Part shown: piece after piece, positions 1-8,827 of the stretch | Numbering within the stretch: the stretch's first letter is position 1 | How the letters are laid out: every line of letters begins with the position of its first letter | Source: Candidatus Falkowbacteria bacterium RIFOXYC2_FULL_48_21 | GTDB lineage: Bacteria > Patescibacteriota > Patescibacteriia > UBA11705 > JABHMO01 | Length of the DNA: 19,297 nucleotides | Direction: 5' to 3' | NCBI GenBank assembly: GCA_001778275.1 | Contig: MFGM01000026.1 | Span: forward strand, 1-19,297 | Translations under genes and position numbers: made by a program | The notes under the pieces: generated by a model | Seen by the model: the letters and a program-made list of their open reading frames with translations, nothing else | Told to the model about the DNA's origin: nothing | The model's database searches: none

Positions 1-3
1 ATG

Positions 4-191
4 GAGAATTACAAAAACCCGCTGAAGCGGGTTAACGGTAGAACCTCATTCATGAGGTTTCCCATAATGTTCCCGGAGCCCATGCGATTCATCCATGGGC
101 GCCCCATATCGGTGAGCGCCCAAGGTAGCCAAAGCGTGTTCGCAATATCTTTTCCATGGGCGACCCATATCGGTGAGCGTCCAAGGTAGCC
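4..191. repeat. Left copy of hairpin-rich repeat flanking the transposase
   Basis: The stretch holds successive small hairpins: AACCCGC-TGAA-GCGGGTT near 17-34, AACCTCA-TTCA-TGAGGTT near 42-59, and GCCCATG/CATGGGC with a 9-base loop at 78-100. A 38-base direct repeat lies at 93-130 and again at 154-191 with two mismatches. The part from about 4 to 109 is matched by the stretch from about 718 to 822, in the same orientation, on the other side of the transposase gene. Such hairpins are what IS200/IS605 and REP-associated transposases recognise as single-stranded ends; that these are the functional ends is inference. Confidence 0.7.
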
Positions 192-215
192 GTAAGATTT
201 GTTAACCATACCCTT

Positions 216-671
216 ATGCCCCATTCGTTTCACAAGCTTTACCATCATGTCATCTGGACGACAAAACATCGCGCGCCGATTATCACGACGAAAATCGAGG
301 CGCTGGTCAATGAAAGCGTTCAAACCAAAATCGTCAATCTGGGCGCGCGATCTATCGCGTTGAATATGGTTAGCGATCACGTTCATTTGCTGGCGGAACT
401 ACCGCCGCAACTCGCCCCTGCCGATTTCATGCATGATATCAAGGGATGCTCTTCGCATTATGTGAATAAATTTTTTTGCGAAAATAATTTTTACTGGCAA
501 ACGGGCTATGGCATTTTGACATTGTCGGCGGAACAATTGCCCGCGGTTACAAAGTATATTGCCAATCAAAAACAACATCACGCCGACAATGATTTGATTG
601 ATATTTTTGAAACGGTGTCGGAAGATTCAAATGAAACACCTCCGTCTGCCACTCCGTCCACCACGGTGTAA
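216..671 (+). CDS. IS200/IS605-like Y1 transposase (TnpA family)
   Basis: A 151-residue protein, the usual size of an IS200-type TnpA. It shows the Y1 HUH signature: a His-hydrophobic-His motif in SDHVHLLAELPP (about residues 53-64), a central FMHDIKG segment, and a C-terminal helix VTKYIANQKQHH whose Tyr is the expected nucleophile for single-strand cleavage. No TnpB follows. The start at 216 has no Shine-Dalgarno sequence. The last 20 or so residues are Ser/Thr/Pro-rich and look like a non-conserved tail. Flanking hairpin repeats on both sides support a mobile unit, either an IS200-type element or a REP-associated transposase (RAYT); the Q-x-x-H context after the Tyr favours the IS200/Y1 superfamily in general and does not decide between them. 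The frame is intact, so it may be active. Confidence 0.88.
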   Translation: MPHSFHKLYHHVIWTTKHRAPIITTKIEALVNESVQTKIVNLGARSIALNMVSDHVHLLAELPPQLAPADFMHDIKGCSSHYVNKFFCENNFYWQTGYGILTLSAEQLPAVTKYIANQKQHHADNDLIDIFETVSEDSNETPPSATPSTTV

Positions 672-688
672 CAATCGCCTCATTGTTC

Positions 689-822
689 GCCCACGGATGA
701 TTCGCGTGGGCTCAATGTAGAATTACAAAAACCCGATAAATCGAGTTCAGGGCATAACCTCATTCATGAGGTTTCCAATAATGCGCCCCTAGCCCACGCG
801 ATTCATCCGTGGGCGCCCCATG
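689..822. repeat. Right copy of hairpin-rich repeat, reaching the TrmB start codon
   Basis: Starts with the hairpin GCCCACG/CGTGGGC at 689-711. This is the reverse complement, with one mismatch, of the hairpin at 792-814. From 718 onward the sequence follows the left copy: GAATTACAAAAACCCG-like start, the AACCTCA/TGAGGTT hairpin near 756-773, then GCCCACG/CGTGGGC at 792-814 and GCGCCCCAT. The match runs into the ATG at 820 of the next gene. Confidence 0.7.
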
Positions 823-1551
823 TCTATGACGTTATTAACCACCCTCCAAAACCTCGGCATCCAAGAAAAGCAAGCCAAAGTATATCTTGCCTGTTTAGAG
901 TTAGGTTCGGCCACGATTCAAGAATTGGCGCAGAAGTCGAAGGTCAAACGCACGAGCATCTATAATTTTCTCGAAGAAATAAAAGACCTCGGTCTCGTGA
1001 CCGAAGTGAAAGAAGGAAAAAAGTTGTTGTTGGTGCCGGAAAATCCGGAAGCCGTGGTGAAACGCGCGGAACAACGCGTGAACGAGGTGAAAAAGTCGTT
1101 ACCGGAGATTTTGAGCATTTTCAACCGGCCGGCCAAGAAGCCGAAAGTGCGCTTTTATCAGGGGCTGGACGGATTGAAGCAGGTTTACAACGATTACGCC
1201 GTGCCGAATCAGCCGATTTATGGATTTAGCGATTATGAAAAAATGTTTGAGGCTCTGCCGGAAAGTTTTTTGTGGCCGACCGCGGAAAACCGCGTGAAAA
1301 ATAATTGTCGTTTTTATTGCATTGCGAAAGATGGGAAAATGGGCCGCGTGGTTCAGTCCAAAGACAAGGAACAGCTCCGCGAAACGCGTCTGGTGCCGGA
1401 AATTGATTTTGAAACGGAGATAAATATCTACAGCAACAAAGTTTCCCTGATTTCTTTTCGTAAACCATACGCCGCGGTCATTATTGAGGACGAAGCGATC
1501 GCGAAGACGTTGAAGTCGGTGTGGAACCTTGTCTGGCAGAATTTGAAATAA
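820..1551 (+). CDS. TrmB-family HTH transcriptional regulator
   Basis: A 243-residue protein. Residues about 5-75 (LLTTLQNLGIQEKQAKVYLA, then ATIQELAQKSKVKRTSIYNF and LGLVTEVKEGKK) form the winged helix of the TrmB family, a group of sugar- or metabolite-responsive regulators known from archaea and frequent in CPR bacteria. A coiled stretch (about 83-105) links it to a C-terminal PLD-like or sensor domain with RFYQGLDGLKQVYND. The ligand is unknown. Two in-frame starts exist, ATG 820 and ATG 826. The first lies inside the hairpin repeat and neither has a Shine-Dalgarno sequence, so 826 may be the ancestral start. The transposon repeat directly upstream probably replaced the native promoter region. 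Confidence 0.85.
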   Translation: MSMTLLTTLQNLGIQEKQAKVYLACLELGSATIQELAQKSKVKRTSIYNFLEEIKDLGLVTEVKEGKKLLLVPENPEAVVKRAEQRVNEVKKSLPEILSIFNRPAKKPKVRFYQGLDGLKQVYNDYAVPNQPIYGFSDYEKMFEALPESFLWPTAENRVKNNCRFYCIAKDGKMGRVVQSKDKEQLRETRLVPEIDFETEINIYSNKVSLISFRKPYAAVIIEDEAIAKTLKSVWNLVWQNLK

Positions 1552-1561
1552 TACCGCCATT

Positions 1562-1732
1562 ATGTCAGCATCAAAACGTGCCAGTCATCGACAAATCAAT
1601 AAATCGGCCTGTCATCGCACCGCTCCGTCAGGCAGAATTAATACCAAGAAACACGTTTGGGAAGAAGTGGTTGATTTGACCGCATTCAACAAGAAGGGCA
1701 TCATTGTCAATATTTTGCTCAAGTATCTATAG
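1562..1732 (+). CDS. Possible 56-residue protein, unknown
   Basis: An open frame begins 10 bases after the TrmB stop and ends in TAG. The product is basic at the N-terminus (MSASKRASHRQINKSACHR) and more hydrophobic at the end (GIIVNILLKYL). It has no Shine-Dalgarno sequence, but neither do its neighbours. I recognise no family. It could equally be the remnant of a longer gene or a chance frame. Confidence 0.35.
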   Translation: MSASKRASHRQINKSACHRTAPSGRINTKKHVWEEVVDLTAFNKKGIIVNILLKYL

Positions 1733-1780
1733 CCGCAGTCTCTGACTATTCTCCCGGAACAGTTACTAATTTCCTAACTT

Positions 1781-1826
1781 ATTAATCTGTATTATCTGTA
1801 CGCAGCTTATCTGTAAATCTGTAACC
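1781..1826 (+). repeat. CTGTAC-family interspersed repeat, forward copy
   Basis: A variant of the unit ATTAATCTGTATTATCTGTA followed by a CTGTA-CTGTAAC end. It ends one base before the ATG (1828) of the glycosyltransferase gene. Related copies occur at 15698-15793, 16342-16374, 16396-16469 and 19034-19155. Confidence 0.75.
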
Positions 1827-1827
1827 T

Positions 1828-2946
1828 ATGCGTATTGCGATTGACAGTAGAATGTACGGCTCCGAACAATTCACCGGCATCGGTACATATATCCAACGTA
1901 TGACTGATGAGCTTTTCAAGTTGGATAATGAAAACGAATACATCATGTTCATGCGCGAGCCGTGGTTTTCGCGGTTCGTGCCGCCAAACGAACGCGTTAA
2001 AAAAGTGTTGGTAACGTCAAAACATTACTCGTACGCCGAGCAAGTGAAGTTGCCGTTTGAGTTTATGAAAGCTAAGTTCGACCTGATCCATTATCCGCAT
2101 TTCAACGCGCCGATTCTTTTTCCAAAAAAGTCCGTCTGCACCATCCACGATCTGACGCCGTTCACTTTTCCCGGGCACAAGGCCAAGTCCGGCTGGCGAA
2201 ATTGGGCGTATCGCTCTGTTTTTCGCGCCACGGTAGGGAAGGCGAGTCGCGTGATTGCCGTTTCGAACAGTACCAAGCTCGACATGGTCAAACATTTTAA
2301 CGTGGCCGCGGAAAAAATCAGCGTGATTTACGAGGGTGTGGACGAACGTTTCACGATTATTAAAAATAGTGGTATAATTAGTGAAGTCAAAAAGAAATTC
2401 GGCATCACCAAACCGTATATTTTATACGTTGGTGTTTGGCGCAGTCACAAAAATATCGAAGCGCTGGTGCGCGCCTTTACAAACTTGAAGAAAACTTATA
2501 AAATCGAGCATCAACTGGTGGTCGGCGGTCGCGAGGATTTGCATTACACGAATGTGCGAAAAGAAATCAACGCGTCGCCGTTCAAAAACGACATCATCAC
2601 TCTCGGTTATGTGGAGAATAATGAACTTCCAATCATTTATAGTGGTGCTGACTTATTTGTATTACCATCTTATATCGAAGGATTTGGGTTAATCGCGATT
2701 GAAGCGCAAGCTTGCGGCTGCCCGGTGGTCTCGACAAAAACTTCGTCCATGCCGGAAGTGTTGGGCGACAGCGCGCTATTCTTCGACCCACGCAATGTTG
2801 ACGAAATGACCGCGCAAATTTATCGCGCTCTGATCGAGCCTGGTACGCGCGAGGATCTTATCTTCCGCGGCAAGAATAACGCCACGCGATTTCGGTGGAA
2901 AAAGTGCGCTGTTGAAACATTGCATGCTTATAAAGAAACTAATTAA
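1828..2946 (+). CDS. Glycosyltransferase, GT4 family (GT-B fold)
   Basis: A 372-residue protein of normal length for GT4 enzymes, which move a sugar from a nucleotide donor to a lipid-linked or polysaccharide acceptor. The N-terminal Rossmann half starts MRIAIDSRMYG and carries the glycine-rich TGIGTYIQRM. The C-terminal donor-binding half contains VGVWRSHKNIEALVRAF (about 201-217) and the E-x7-E signature in EGFGLIAIEAQACGCPVV (about 284-301). No membrane segment is seen, so it is probably cytoplasmic or peripheral. The start is the ATG one base after a CTGTAC repeat and has no Shine-Dalgarno sequence. With the DUF4012 protein just downstream it suggests surface glycan assembly; the exact sugar cannot be read from the sequence. 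Confidence 0.9.
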   Translation: MRIAIDSRMYGSEQFTGIGTYIQRMTDELFKLDNENEYIMFMREPWFSRFVPPNERVKKVLVTSKHYSYAEQVKLPFEFMKAKFDLIHYPHFNAPILFPKKSVCTIHDLTPFTFPGHKAKSGWRNWAYRSVFRATVGKASRVIAVSNSTKLDMVKHFNVAAEKISVIYEGVDERFTIIKNSGIISEVKKKFGITKPYILYVGVWRSHKNIEALVRAFTNLKKTYKIEHQLVVGGREDLHYTNVRKEINASPFKNDIITLGYVENNELPIIYSGADLFVLPSYIEGFGLIAIEAQACGCPVVSTKTSSMPEVLGDSALFFDPRNVDEMTAQIYRALIEPGTREDLIFRGKNNATRFRWKKCAVETLHAYKETN

Positions 2947-3053
2947 AATTTGGAAGAAATTGAGGAGAAATTTATAAAAGAAATTTACTATTGTTAACTT
3001 GGCAAATCGTCTGCTTTCCCCTTTTACCACCTCGTTCTATTTGTCGTAAGTTT

Positions 3054-5654
3054 ATGTCTTCCCACAAACCAAAATCAAAACGAAAAGCCATTCCCCGCCG
3101 GTCGTCCGCGGTTGTTCATCACGCTCTACCAAGCCGTGAGCCGCTCACTTTCGGTTTGTTGCAACATGAAATCGATGAAATCGTGAGCGCTCATCCACCG
3201 CGCGAAGCGGAAAAAAAGCTGGAAAATGACTTATTGCGAGAGCTGTCTCGAATCTTGCCGACACATGAGAGCATTGTTCAGAAACCACTGGCGCATCATC
3301 ACGCGGAAATCATTGTCAAAAGCGATGTGAAGCATCATGGCCACTCGCCGTATATTTTGGATTTGACCGATTTCATCGAAAAGAAACGCAAAAAAGAGCA
3401 AGCGCGCGAAAGGATTGAAAACTTTTTCCACAAACTGCATCACCCGGCCACTCCCGCGCAAATAACCAAATTGGAAGCGCGAATCGAAGTTGACTTGCCG
3501 CGAGCCGAGGCGAAAAATTTGATTTTAGCGGTCGGAGAAGCCGTGGGAGCGGAACAAGAAAGAATTGTTTTGGCCGAACACGAAGAACATGTGGATGCTT
3601 TGTTGCCGATGGCGCATAAAAAAACGGGTGAATTGCATAAACAGTTCACCACTGCGCCGTGGTTTTATCATTTAAGCTTGCCATATCATTGGCATCGGTC
3701 GCTCATAACGTACGCGATAATTTGTTGTTTGGTGGTTTTGCCGATAAAAGCGTTTGGCAATTATTATGAGTTGCGAAAAACACAAGATCAGATCGTCAAC
3801 TATGCCAATTCCGCGTACCAAGACTTGAAGGTCGCCGGTTCTGAATTGGCCGCCGATAACACCGACAACGCCGGCGCGCGTTTTGCCTCGGCCGGACAGA
3901 ATTTGTCGCAGGCAACCGAAGAGATCAACAATATCGGTTCAGCCCTGCGCGCCATCCTGCGCTTGGTGCCAAATAACGGCGCCACTCTGGCCGATGCCGA
4001 ATATTTGCTTTCGGCGGGAAAAGCCGCGGCCGACATCGGGCTTGATGTGAGCCAAGTCCTGAAAATTTTCAAAACGAACACCAATAGTACGTTGACCGAC
4101 AAATTGGCGTTGGCGGAAACCAAGCTCGATAAGCTAACACCGCGCCTGAACGAGTTGAACAACAATTTACAAAAAATCAACTTAACGGCCATTCCGGCTG
4201 ACAAGCAAACCGCGTTTGCCCAAGCGCAGCAAGGCATGGCCGTGATAAACGCCGACTTGAAAGAACTGGCCAGTTTTACCAAAACGTTAAAACAAATTCT
4301 AGGCAGCGAATATAAGCGCCGCTACCTTTTTGTTTTTCAAAACAATAATGAAATCCGGCCGACGGGCGGCTTTCTCGGCAGTTTCGCGCTCGTTGATATT
4401 GACCGCGGCGCGATCAAGAAAATTGAAATTCCCGAAGGCGGCACGTACGACATGCAAGGATCGCAACTCGCCGGCGTTGTCTCGCCGTATCAACTGCACA
4501 TAATCAATCCGCGCTGGGAAATGCAGGACGCGAACTGGTTTCCGGATTTTGCCGCTTCGGCTCAAAAAATAAAGTGGTTTTACGAGCAAGCCGGCGGCCC
4601 CACGGTGGACGGGGTAATTGCCGTGAACGCGTCGCTCATCCCGGCCATATTGAAAATCACCGGTCCGATTGATTTACCGGTCGTCGGCCAAACGTTAACG
4701 TCGGCTAACTTTGTCGATGAGTTGCAAAGGTCTATTGATACGGAAAAAACGGTCGGCGACAACAAACCAAAAAAAATTCTGGGTGAAATCGCGCCGAAAT
4801 TGATTGAAAAAATATTCGCCTTGCGCGGGGAAGACACTTTGAAGCTGGCGGAAACGTTGAAAACCGGCTTACGGCAAAAAGAGGTGCAGTTCTATTTCAG
4901 CGACCCGGCGTTCCAAGAAAAATTTGCCACCTACGGTTGGACCGGTCAAATTATTGACACCTCGCGCGATTATTTGGCTGTGATAAACGCCAATATCGGT
5001 GGCGGCAAAACGGACGCTTTTATCGAACAAAAAATCAACTTGGTTTCCGATATCTATGACAACGGTGAGATTGTTAATACGCTTTCCATTACCCGTAAAC
5101 ACACCGGCAAAACAACTGACGCGTTTGGCAAGGTTTCCAATCTGGACTTTGTTCGTGCCTACGTGCCGGAAGGCAGTCAGCTCATCAGCGCGCAGAACTT
5201 TGACGAAGTGCCGGCCGAAGCGTTTGAAAAGCCGGCGGACACGTGGAAGAACGATGCCGACCTTGTGGCGGTGCAGGGTGGTGTTTACGTTGAGCCGGAT
5301 ACCGGTACGTACATGAATCGTGAGTTCAACAAAACCGTTTTTGGTAACTGGATTCAAGTGGATCCGGGCGAAGAAAAAACGGTTATCTTCAAATATCGCT
5401 TACCCTTTAAACTTCTATTGACGGATAATACAAAGTTACGTTTCTTCTCCGCCGGCGAACCGCGCGCGTTTCACTCGCTACTGATTCAGCGCCAGTCCGG
5501 CGAACAAAACAGTGTTTTTACCACTGAAATAAACTTGCCGACCGGCAAAACGCCGTCATGGATTTATCCCGGCACGTTGAAAGCCGATGCGCATAAGATT
5601 GCCTTTACTCCGGCGGACAAGCAGGATGAGCTTATGGCGTTTATTATTGAATAG
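3054..5654 (+). CDS. DUF4012 membrane protein
   Basis: An 866-residue protein from ATG 3054. An upstream in-frame TTG at 2991 would add 21 residues that do not look natural. Residues about 1-210 are charged and His-rich (HHALPS, AHHHAEI, VKHHGHS) and probably cytoplasmic. One membrane helix follows at about 216-236 (LITYAIICCLVVLPIKAFG). The outside part begins with a long helical region (about 240-410) and then the DUF4012 core: YLFVFQNNNEIRPTGGFLGS (about 424-443, the hallmark RPTGGF) and DANWFPDFAASAQKIKWFY. DUF4012 proteins are common in CPR and some Gram-positive bacteria, often next to polysaccharide genes, and resemble LytR-CpsA-Psr-like partners by context only. Its activity is not established. 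No Shine-Dalgarno sequence is visible. Confidence 0.88.
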   Translation: MSSHKPKSKRKAIPRRSSAVVHHALPSREPLTFGLLQHEIDEIVSAHPPREAEKKLENDLLRELSRILPTHESIVQKPLAHHHAEIIVKSDVKHHGHSPYILDLTDFIEKKRKKEQARERIENFFHKLHHPATPAQITKLEARIEVDLPRAEAKNLILAVGEAVGAEQERIVLAEHEEHVDALLPMAHKKTGELHKQFTTAPWFYHLSLPYHWHRSLITYAIICCLVVLPIKAFGNYYELRKTQDQIVNYANSAYQDLKVAGSELAADNTDNAGARFASAGQNLSQATEEINNIGSALRAILRLVPNNGATLADAEYLLSAGKAAADIGLDVSQVLKIFKTNTNSTLTDKLALAETKLDKLTPRLNELNNNLQKINLTAIPADKQTAFAQAQQGMAVINADLKELASFTKTLKQILGSEYKRRYLFVFQNNNEIRPTGGFLGSFALVDIDRGAIKKIEIPEGGTYDMQGSQLAGVVSPYQLHIINPRWEMQDANWFPDFAASAQKIKWFYEQAGGPTVDGVIAVNASLIPAILKITGPIDLPVVGQTLTSANFVDELQRSIDTEKTVGDNKPKKILGEIAPKLIEKIFALRGEDTLKLAETLKTGLRQKEVQFYFSDPAFQEKFATYGWTGQIIDTSRDYLAVINANIGGGKTDAFIEQKINLVSDIYDNGEIVNTLSITRKHTGKTTDAFGKVSNLDFVRAYVPEGSQLISAQNFDEVPAEAFEKPADTWKNDADLVAVQGGVYVEPDTGTYMNREFNKTVFGNWIQVDPGEEKTVIFKYRLPFKLLLTDNTKLRFFSAGEPRAFHSLLIQRQSGEQNSVFTTEINLPTGKTPSWIYPGTLKADAHKIAFTPADKQDELMAFIIE

Positions 5655-6051
5655 CTCTTTTGTTGCATTATGGCGATGGCTGCATTTCGTGCCTCCGGCT
5701 TGAGTTACTTTTGTAACCAAAAGTAACCAAAAGTTTTGGGGGCGCTTATTCGCCAACGTGCTGGAAATGCACATGGTGTTGCCCACGAGCCCGCTTCGAC
5801 ACGATGTCTAATCGAGGCGAGCTCACCAAGCTGCCCCCAAACCCCACGTATTTATATTGTTCGTGGTGGACGAACGGAGCCTGCACCGAGCTTGCCGAGG
5901 GGTCGAAGGATGAATGAGAGACTGTTTGCATGGGCGCGCGCTTTATAAACATGGGCGTGCTTCGACCCGCTTCGACGGAGCGATAGCGAGGCGAGCAAGC
6001 TCAGCATGACAACTTTTATTAGGGCGCGCAAAACAATAAATCATTGCTGTT
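5655..6051. other. Intergenic region with hairpins and short repeats
   Basis: No convincing gene. It contains a perfect 10-base inverted repeat GTTACTTTTG / CAAAAGTAAC at 5704-5727 with a TAAC loop, which could end transcription of the DUF4012 gene or be a repeat. CTTCGAC-type repeats follow at 5790-5822 and 5960-6010, with a related GAGCTTGCCGAGGGGTCGAA stretch near 5890. Overlapping open frames on both strands are low-complexity shadows. Confidence 0.6.
5790..5822 (+). repeat. CTTCGAC-type interspersed repeat, copy 1
   Basis: A 33-base unit starting CCCGCTTCGACACGATGTC and ending AATCGAGGCGAGC. It matches 17319-17351 with two mismatches. A looser relative with CCCGCTTCGACGGAGCGAT and CGAGGCGAGC lies at about 5966-5997. 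Confidence 0.75.
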
Positions 6052-8010
6052 ATGCCCCAGTCAGATAATTTCAAATTCAAAAGACACAAACTGCCGGCGG
6101 AAAAGGCTGATCCGCTGAAGGATTTGATTGATCTTTATGCCGAGGAGGCTGACGAGGGGCTTGACGATGGCGAAAATGAAAAACCGGCGGAAAAGCCAAA
6201 GTATGATCTGTCGCTAAAGCGCTTGATCGAAGAAAATCGCGGCGCGCGCCGCAAAAAATTCTTCATTTTTTCAGCGATTATTTTATTTAGTTTCGCCGCC
6301 GCCGCTGTGGCCGGCTTTTTTTATTTTGACGCGCACAAAGTGTTCAATCAGGAAAATTTGCAACTGACCATCACCGCGCCGGAAAAAGTTAAAATAAACG
6401 AAACGTTTAATTACGTCATCAAGTATCAAAACGCCGGCGAGATTGACCTTTTCGACAGTCGTCTCACTATCCAATATCCGCCCGGCTTTATTCTCGAAAA
6501 AAGCGCGCCCGACATGAACGGTCATGAACTTTTGATTGGCGACATTTTGGCTTTGGCGGAACGGGAAGTCATTTTGACGGGCAAAATCATCGATGATCCG
6601 GCCGAAGCGCAAACTTTATCGGCCATGCTAAGCTTTGAGCCGAGCAATTTTCATTCCACTTTTTCCAAAAGCGCGAACTGCAGCAGTATTGTCGAACTGC
6701 CGGACGTTGATTTGATTTCAAGCCGACCGGCGAACGTCACCTTGGGACAAAAGTTAAATATCAAGTTGAAATTAAAAAACAAAGGCAATTTTCCGTTTGA
6801 AAACGTGAAGTTACAAATGACATATCCGGAAAAATTCGTTTATAAGTCAGCCAATCCGGCGCCGGTCGAGGACAGCAATGTTTGGCTGGTCGGCAATTTG
6901 GCCAACTCTTCGGAAAGTAAAGAAATAAATATTGAGGGCAGTTTTCCTTCGGGCATGGATATCAAGAACGCGGAGGACCGCGTGAAAAATTTCATGTTCA
7001 CTATGCTTTTGCCCGGTGCGAACGATCAATTCTTCGCCGTTAAAAGTGAAGTGTTCACGATCAATATCATTGATCAGCCGATCGGATTGAGTTTATTTGT
7101 CAACGGTTCGGCGGACAACAAGAACATTGAGCTTGGCAATGCGCTGGCCTTTTCACTCGCGTGCAAAAACAATGGGACTGATGCATTTAAGGATTTGGAA
7201 ATGCGATTGGTTCTGACGAGCGGAGAGGTGGATATTTTGAATTGGAACAAGATTGAGGACAAGCAATTCGGCAAGATTAGCAAGACGGAGACATCCAAAC
7301 AAATCGTTTGGGACAAAAAGCAGATCACTGCCCTTGGCAGTCTGGCCAAAGGCAAATCCGCTGCGGTAGATTTGATTATTCCGATTAAGACGATTATCGA
7401 TTTTACCGCTGACAATATTGCCAAGCTGGGCTTGGCCACGCTCGAAGCGCAAGCGGAAATTATTTTCCCGAGCAAGGACGGCGCCGAGCCCCTGCCGGTG
7501 CAAAGTGGTAAAATCATTCTCACGCTTGATTCCAACATCAATATCGGCGCCAAGGCGCTTTACTATTTTGACGATGGCACGCCGATCGGGGAGGGGCCGA
7601 TTCCGTTCCGGGTCGGCCAACCGACCAAGCTGAAAGTTTTCTGGGATCTTTCGAACGATATTCATGAAATGGAAAACATTTCCATCAGCGCCGCTCTGCC
7701 CGACAATGTCAAATTCACCGGCGACAAATACGTCAACGTCGGCGACATTTCCTTTGATGAATCCACGCGCAAGGTAACGTGGGCGATCAATCGTCTTCCC
7801 GAAGCGATCAAAGAAGCGCACGGCAGTTTCACGATTGAAGTCACGCCTACGGCCAAGGATGCCGGACAGATTATCAAGCTCACCGGCAACACAACGTTGT
7901 CGGCGAAGGATACGGTGACGAACAACATTATTATCAAAACGAAAAATATTATTACGAGCGCGCTCGAACAGGATGGGCATGCGAAGACGGATGGGGTGGT
8001 GAAACAATAA
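6052..8010 (+). CDS. Single-pass surface protein with repeated Ig-like (DUF11-like) domains
   Basis: A 652-residue protein. Residues 1-70 are acidic and charged (DLYAEEADEGLDDGENE) and lie on the inner side. A membrane helix follows at about 72-93 (FFIFSAIILFSFAAAAVAGF). The outside part is built of about four beta-rich modules, each with a pattern like LTITAPEKVKINETFNYVIK or VTLGQKLNIKLKLKNKGNFP and then a GxL/NI strand. This is typical of the DUF11/CARDB-type Ig-like repeats of bacterial surface proteins. It probably acts as an envelope stalk or adhesion protein, but no binding site can be named. The end (QDGHAKTDGVVKQ) carries no sorting signal. The membrane layout matches the DUF4012 protein upstream, so the two may work at the same surface. 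No Shine-Dalgarno sequence is visible. Confidence 0.75.
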   Translation: MPQSDNFKFKRHKLPAEKADPLKDLIDLYAEEADEGLDDGENEKPAEKPKYDLSLKRLIEENRGARRKKFFIFSAIILFSFAAAAVAGFFYFDAHKVFNQENLQLTITAPEKVKINETFNYVIKYQNAGEIDLFDSRLTIQYPPGFILEKSAPDMNGHELLIGDILALAEREVILTGKIIDDPAEAQTLSAMLSFEPSNFHSTFSKSANCSSIVELPDVDLISSRPANVTLGQKLNIKLKLKNKGNFPFENVKLQMTYPEKFVYKSANPAPVEDSNVWLVGNLANSSESKEINIEGSFPSGMDIKNAEDRVKNFMFTMLLPGANDQFFAVKSEVFTINIIDQPIGLSLFVNGSADNKNIELGNALAFSLACKNNGTDAFKDLEMRLVLTSGEVDILNWNKIEDKQFGKISKTETSKQIVWDKKQITALGSLAKGKSAAVDLIIPIKTIIDFTADNIAKLGLATLEAQAEIIFPSKDGAEPLPVQSGKIILTLDSNINIGAKALYYFDDGTPIGEGPIPFRVGQPTKLKVFWDLSNDIHEMENISISAALPDNVKFTGDKYVNVGDISFDESTRKVTWAINRLPEAIKEAHGSFTIEVTPTAKDAGQIIKLTGNTTLSAKDTVTNNIIIKTKNIITSALEQDGHAKTDGVVKQ

Positions 8011-8294
8011 AATCCAAAGCACAAAATTCAAAACACAAAACAAATTTCAAATTCAAAATCTAAAATTTAAAAAATTTCACCCGGCTTTCCTGTCCTCCGA
8101 AGCGAATGCGTAGGAGGAAGCCGGATACGATTGCTCGCGCGTCGTATTCACACAGCCGCCGCAATCGCGCCGCGCAACACCAACACGCCCCACGTGCGCC
8201 ACACGCATGGATGCGTATCCCACTTCCGCCTTCGCAAGTGTTATGGCGGACAGAAAAGTGGGGTGAAAAAATTGAGTCAAAATTTTTATAAACG
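8011..8294. other. Non-coding stretch of imperfect palindromes
   Basis: It begins with an A-rich AAATTCAAAA-type run (8013-8075). A series of imperfect inverted repeats follows: CCGGCTTTCCTGTCCTCC against GGAGGAAGCCGG (8090-8124), GGATACGA/TCGTATTC (about 8123-8150), ACGCAT/ATGCGT near 8200, and CCACTTCCGCC/GGCGGACAGAAAAGTGG (about 8219-8262). The frames that cross it on both strands have no start signals or family resemblance. It looks like an accumulation of REP-like elements. Confidence 0.5.
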
Positions 8295-8324
8295 AAAAAC
8301 GTCGGAATGACATCCGGCGTTTTT
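8295..8324. terminator. Bidirectional hairpin terminator
   Basis: AAAAACGTCGG and CCGGCGTTTTT pair over 11 positions with one G-T wobble and an 8-base loop. There is a T-run on the plus strand and, by symmetry, on the minus strand. It lies between the convergent surface-protein gene and the minus-strand small genes. Confidence 0.7.
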
Positions 8325-8350
8325 GGATAGAAAACCCCACAAAAACAGAA

Positions 8351-8383
8351 AACCCACCGAAGCGGGTTTCCCGCCGGTGGGTT
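8351..8383 (-). terminator. Rho-independent terminator of the small-protein operon
   Basis: A nested hairpin: outer stem AACCCACCG/CGGTGGGTT and inner stem GCGGG/CCCGC with a TTT loop. Read on the minus strand it begins six bases past the stop of the 80-residue gene and is followed by TTTTCTGTTTTTG. Confidence 0.8.
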
Positions 8384-8388
8384 GGTGA

Positions 8389-8631
8389 TCAGCCGCGTGG
8401 CGTGACCCACCAGCCGATCGTGCCGGTGACAACGACGGGTTGAACGCGCCCGTTCGTCGTAAACTCGAGTCCATCGGGACGGGCCGGATTCAATCGCATC
8501 TTGACGCCCGACCGGACGTCCTCGACGAAGAGCTCGCCCGACGGGTTCGTGTAAACCCGCAGGTAGCCACTCTCGTAATGGATCGGGAAACCCTCGCTGT
8601 TAAATCTGTCCTTCTTCTTTGCCTGTGCCAT
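8389..8631 (-). CDS. Small protein of unknown function (80 aa)
   Basis: An 80-residue product starting MAQAKKKDRFNSEG. The start is set by a perfect AAGGAGGTG Shine-Dalgarno sequence seven bases before the ATG; a longer frame upstream has no such signal. The protein is beta-rich, with short strands such as YLRVYTNPSGELFVEDVRSG and VQPVVVTGTIGWWV. It has no signal peptide and no membrane helix, so it is probably cytoplasmic. I recognise no family. It is the last gene of a minus-strand set with 8828-8941 and 8953-9165, though a gap of about 196 bases separates it from the next gene upstream. A strong hairpin terminator follows at 8351-8383. Confidence 0.8.
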   Translation of the reverse strand: MAQAKKKDRFNSEGFPIHYESGYLRVYTNPSGELFVEDVRSGVKMRLNPARPDGLEFTTNGRVQPVVVTGTIGWWVTPRG

Positions 8632-8827
8632 GTGGCACCTCCTTGGGGTTGTTGATTGTTTCTTCTTTAACAACGTCCATACCGCCGTTGCTTCGTCCGC
8701 TCATTCCACTCCGGCCACCTGCCATCGGCAAGGCGACCATAGACGGAACGGTACCAGCCGGTGAGTTTGGGTCACACGCAATACATGGTATTAACCAAAG
8801 GCAAGAAATGAGATACAATTAGGGTTG

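Noticed and set aside
7153..8043. 296-codon minus-strand frame over the surface-protein gene
   Set aside because: Arg/Phe/Asn-rich shadow of the Ig-like repeat gene with no family pattern.
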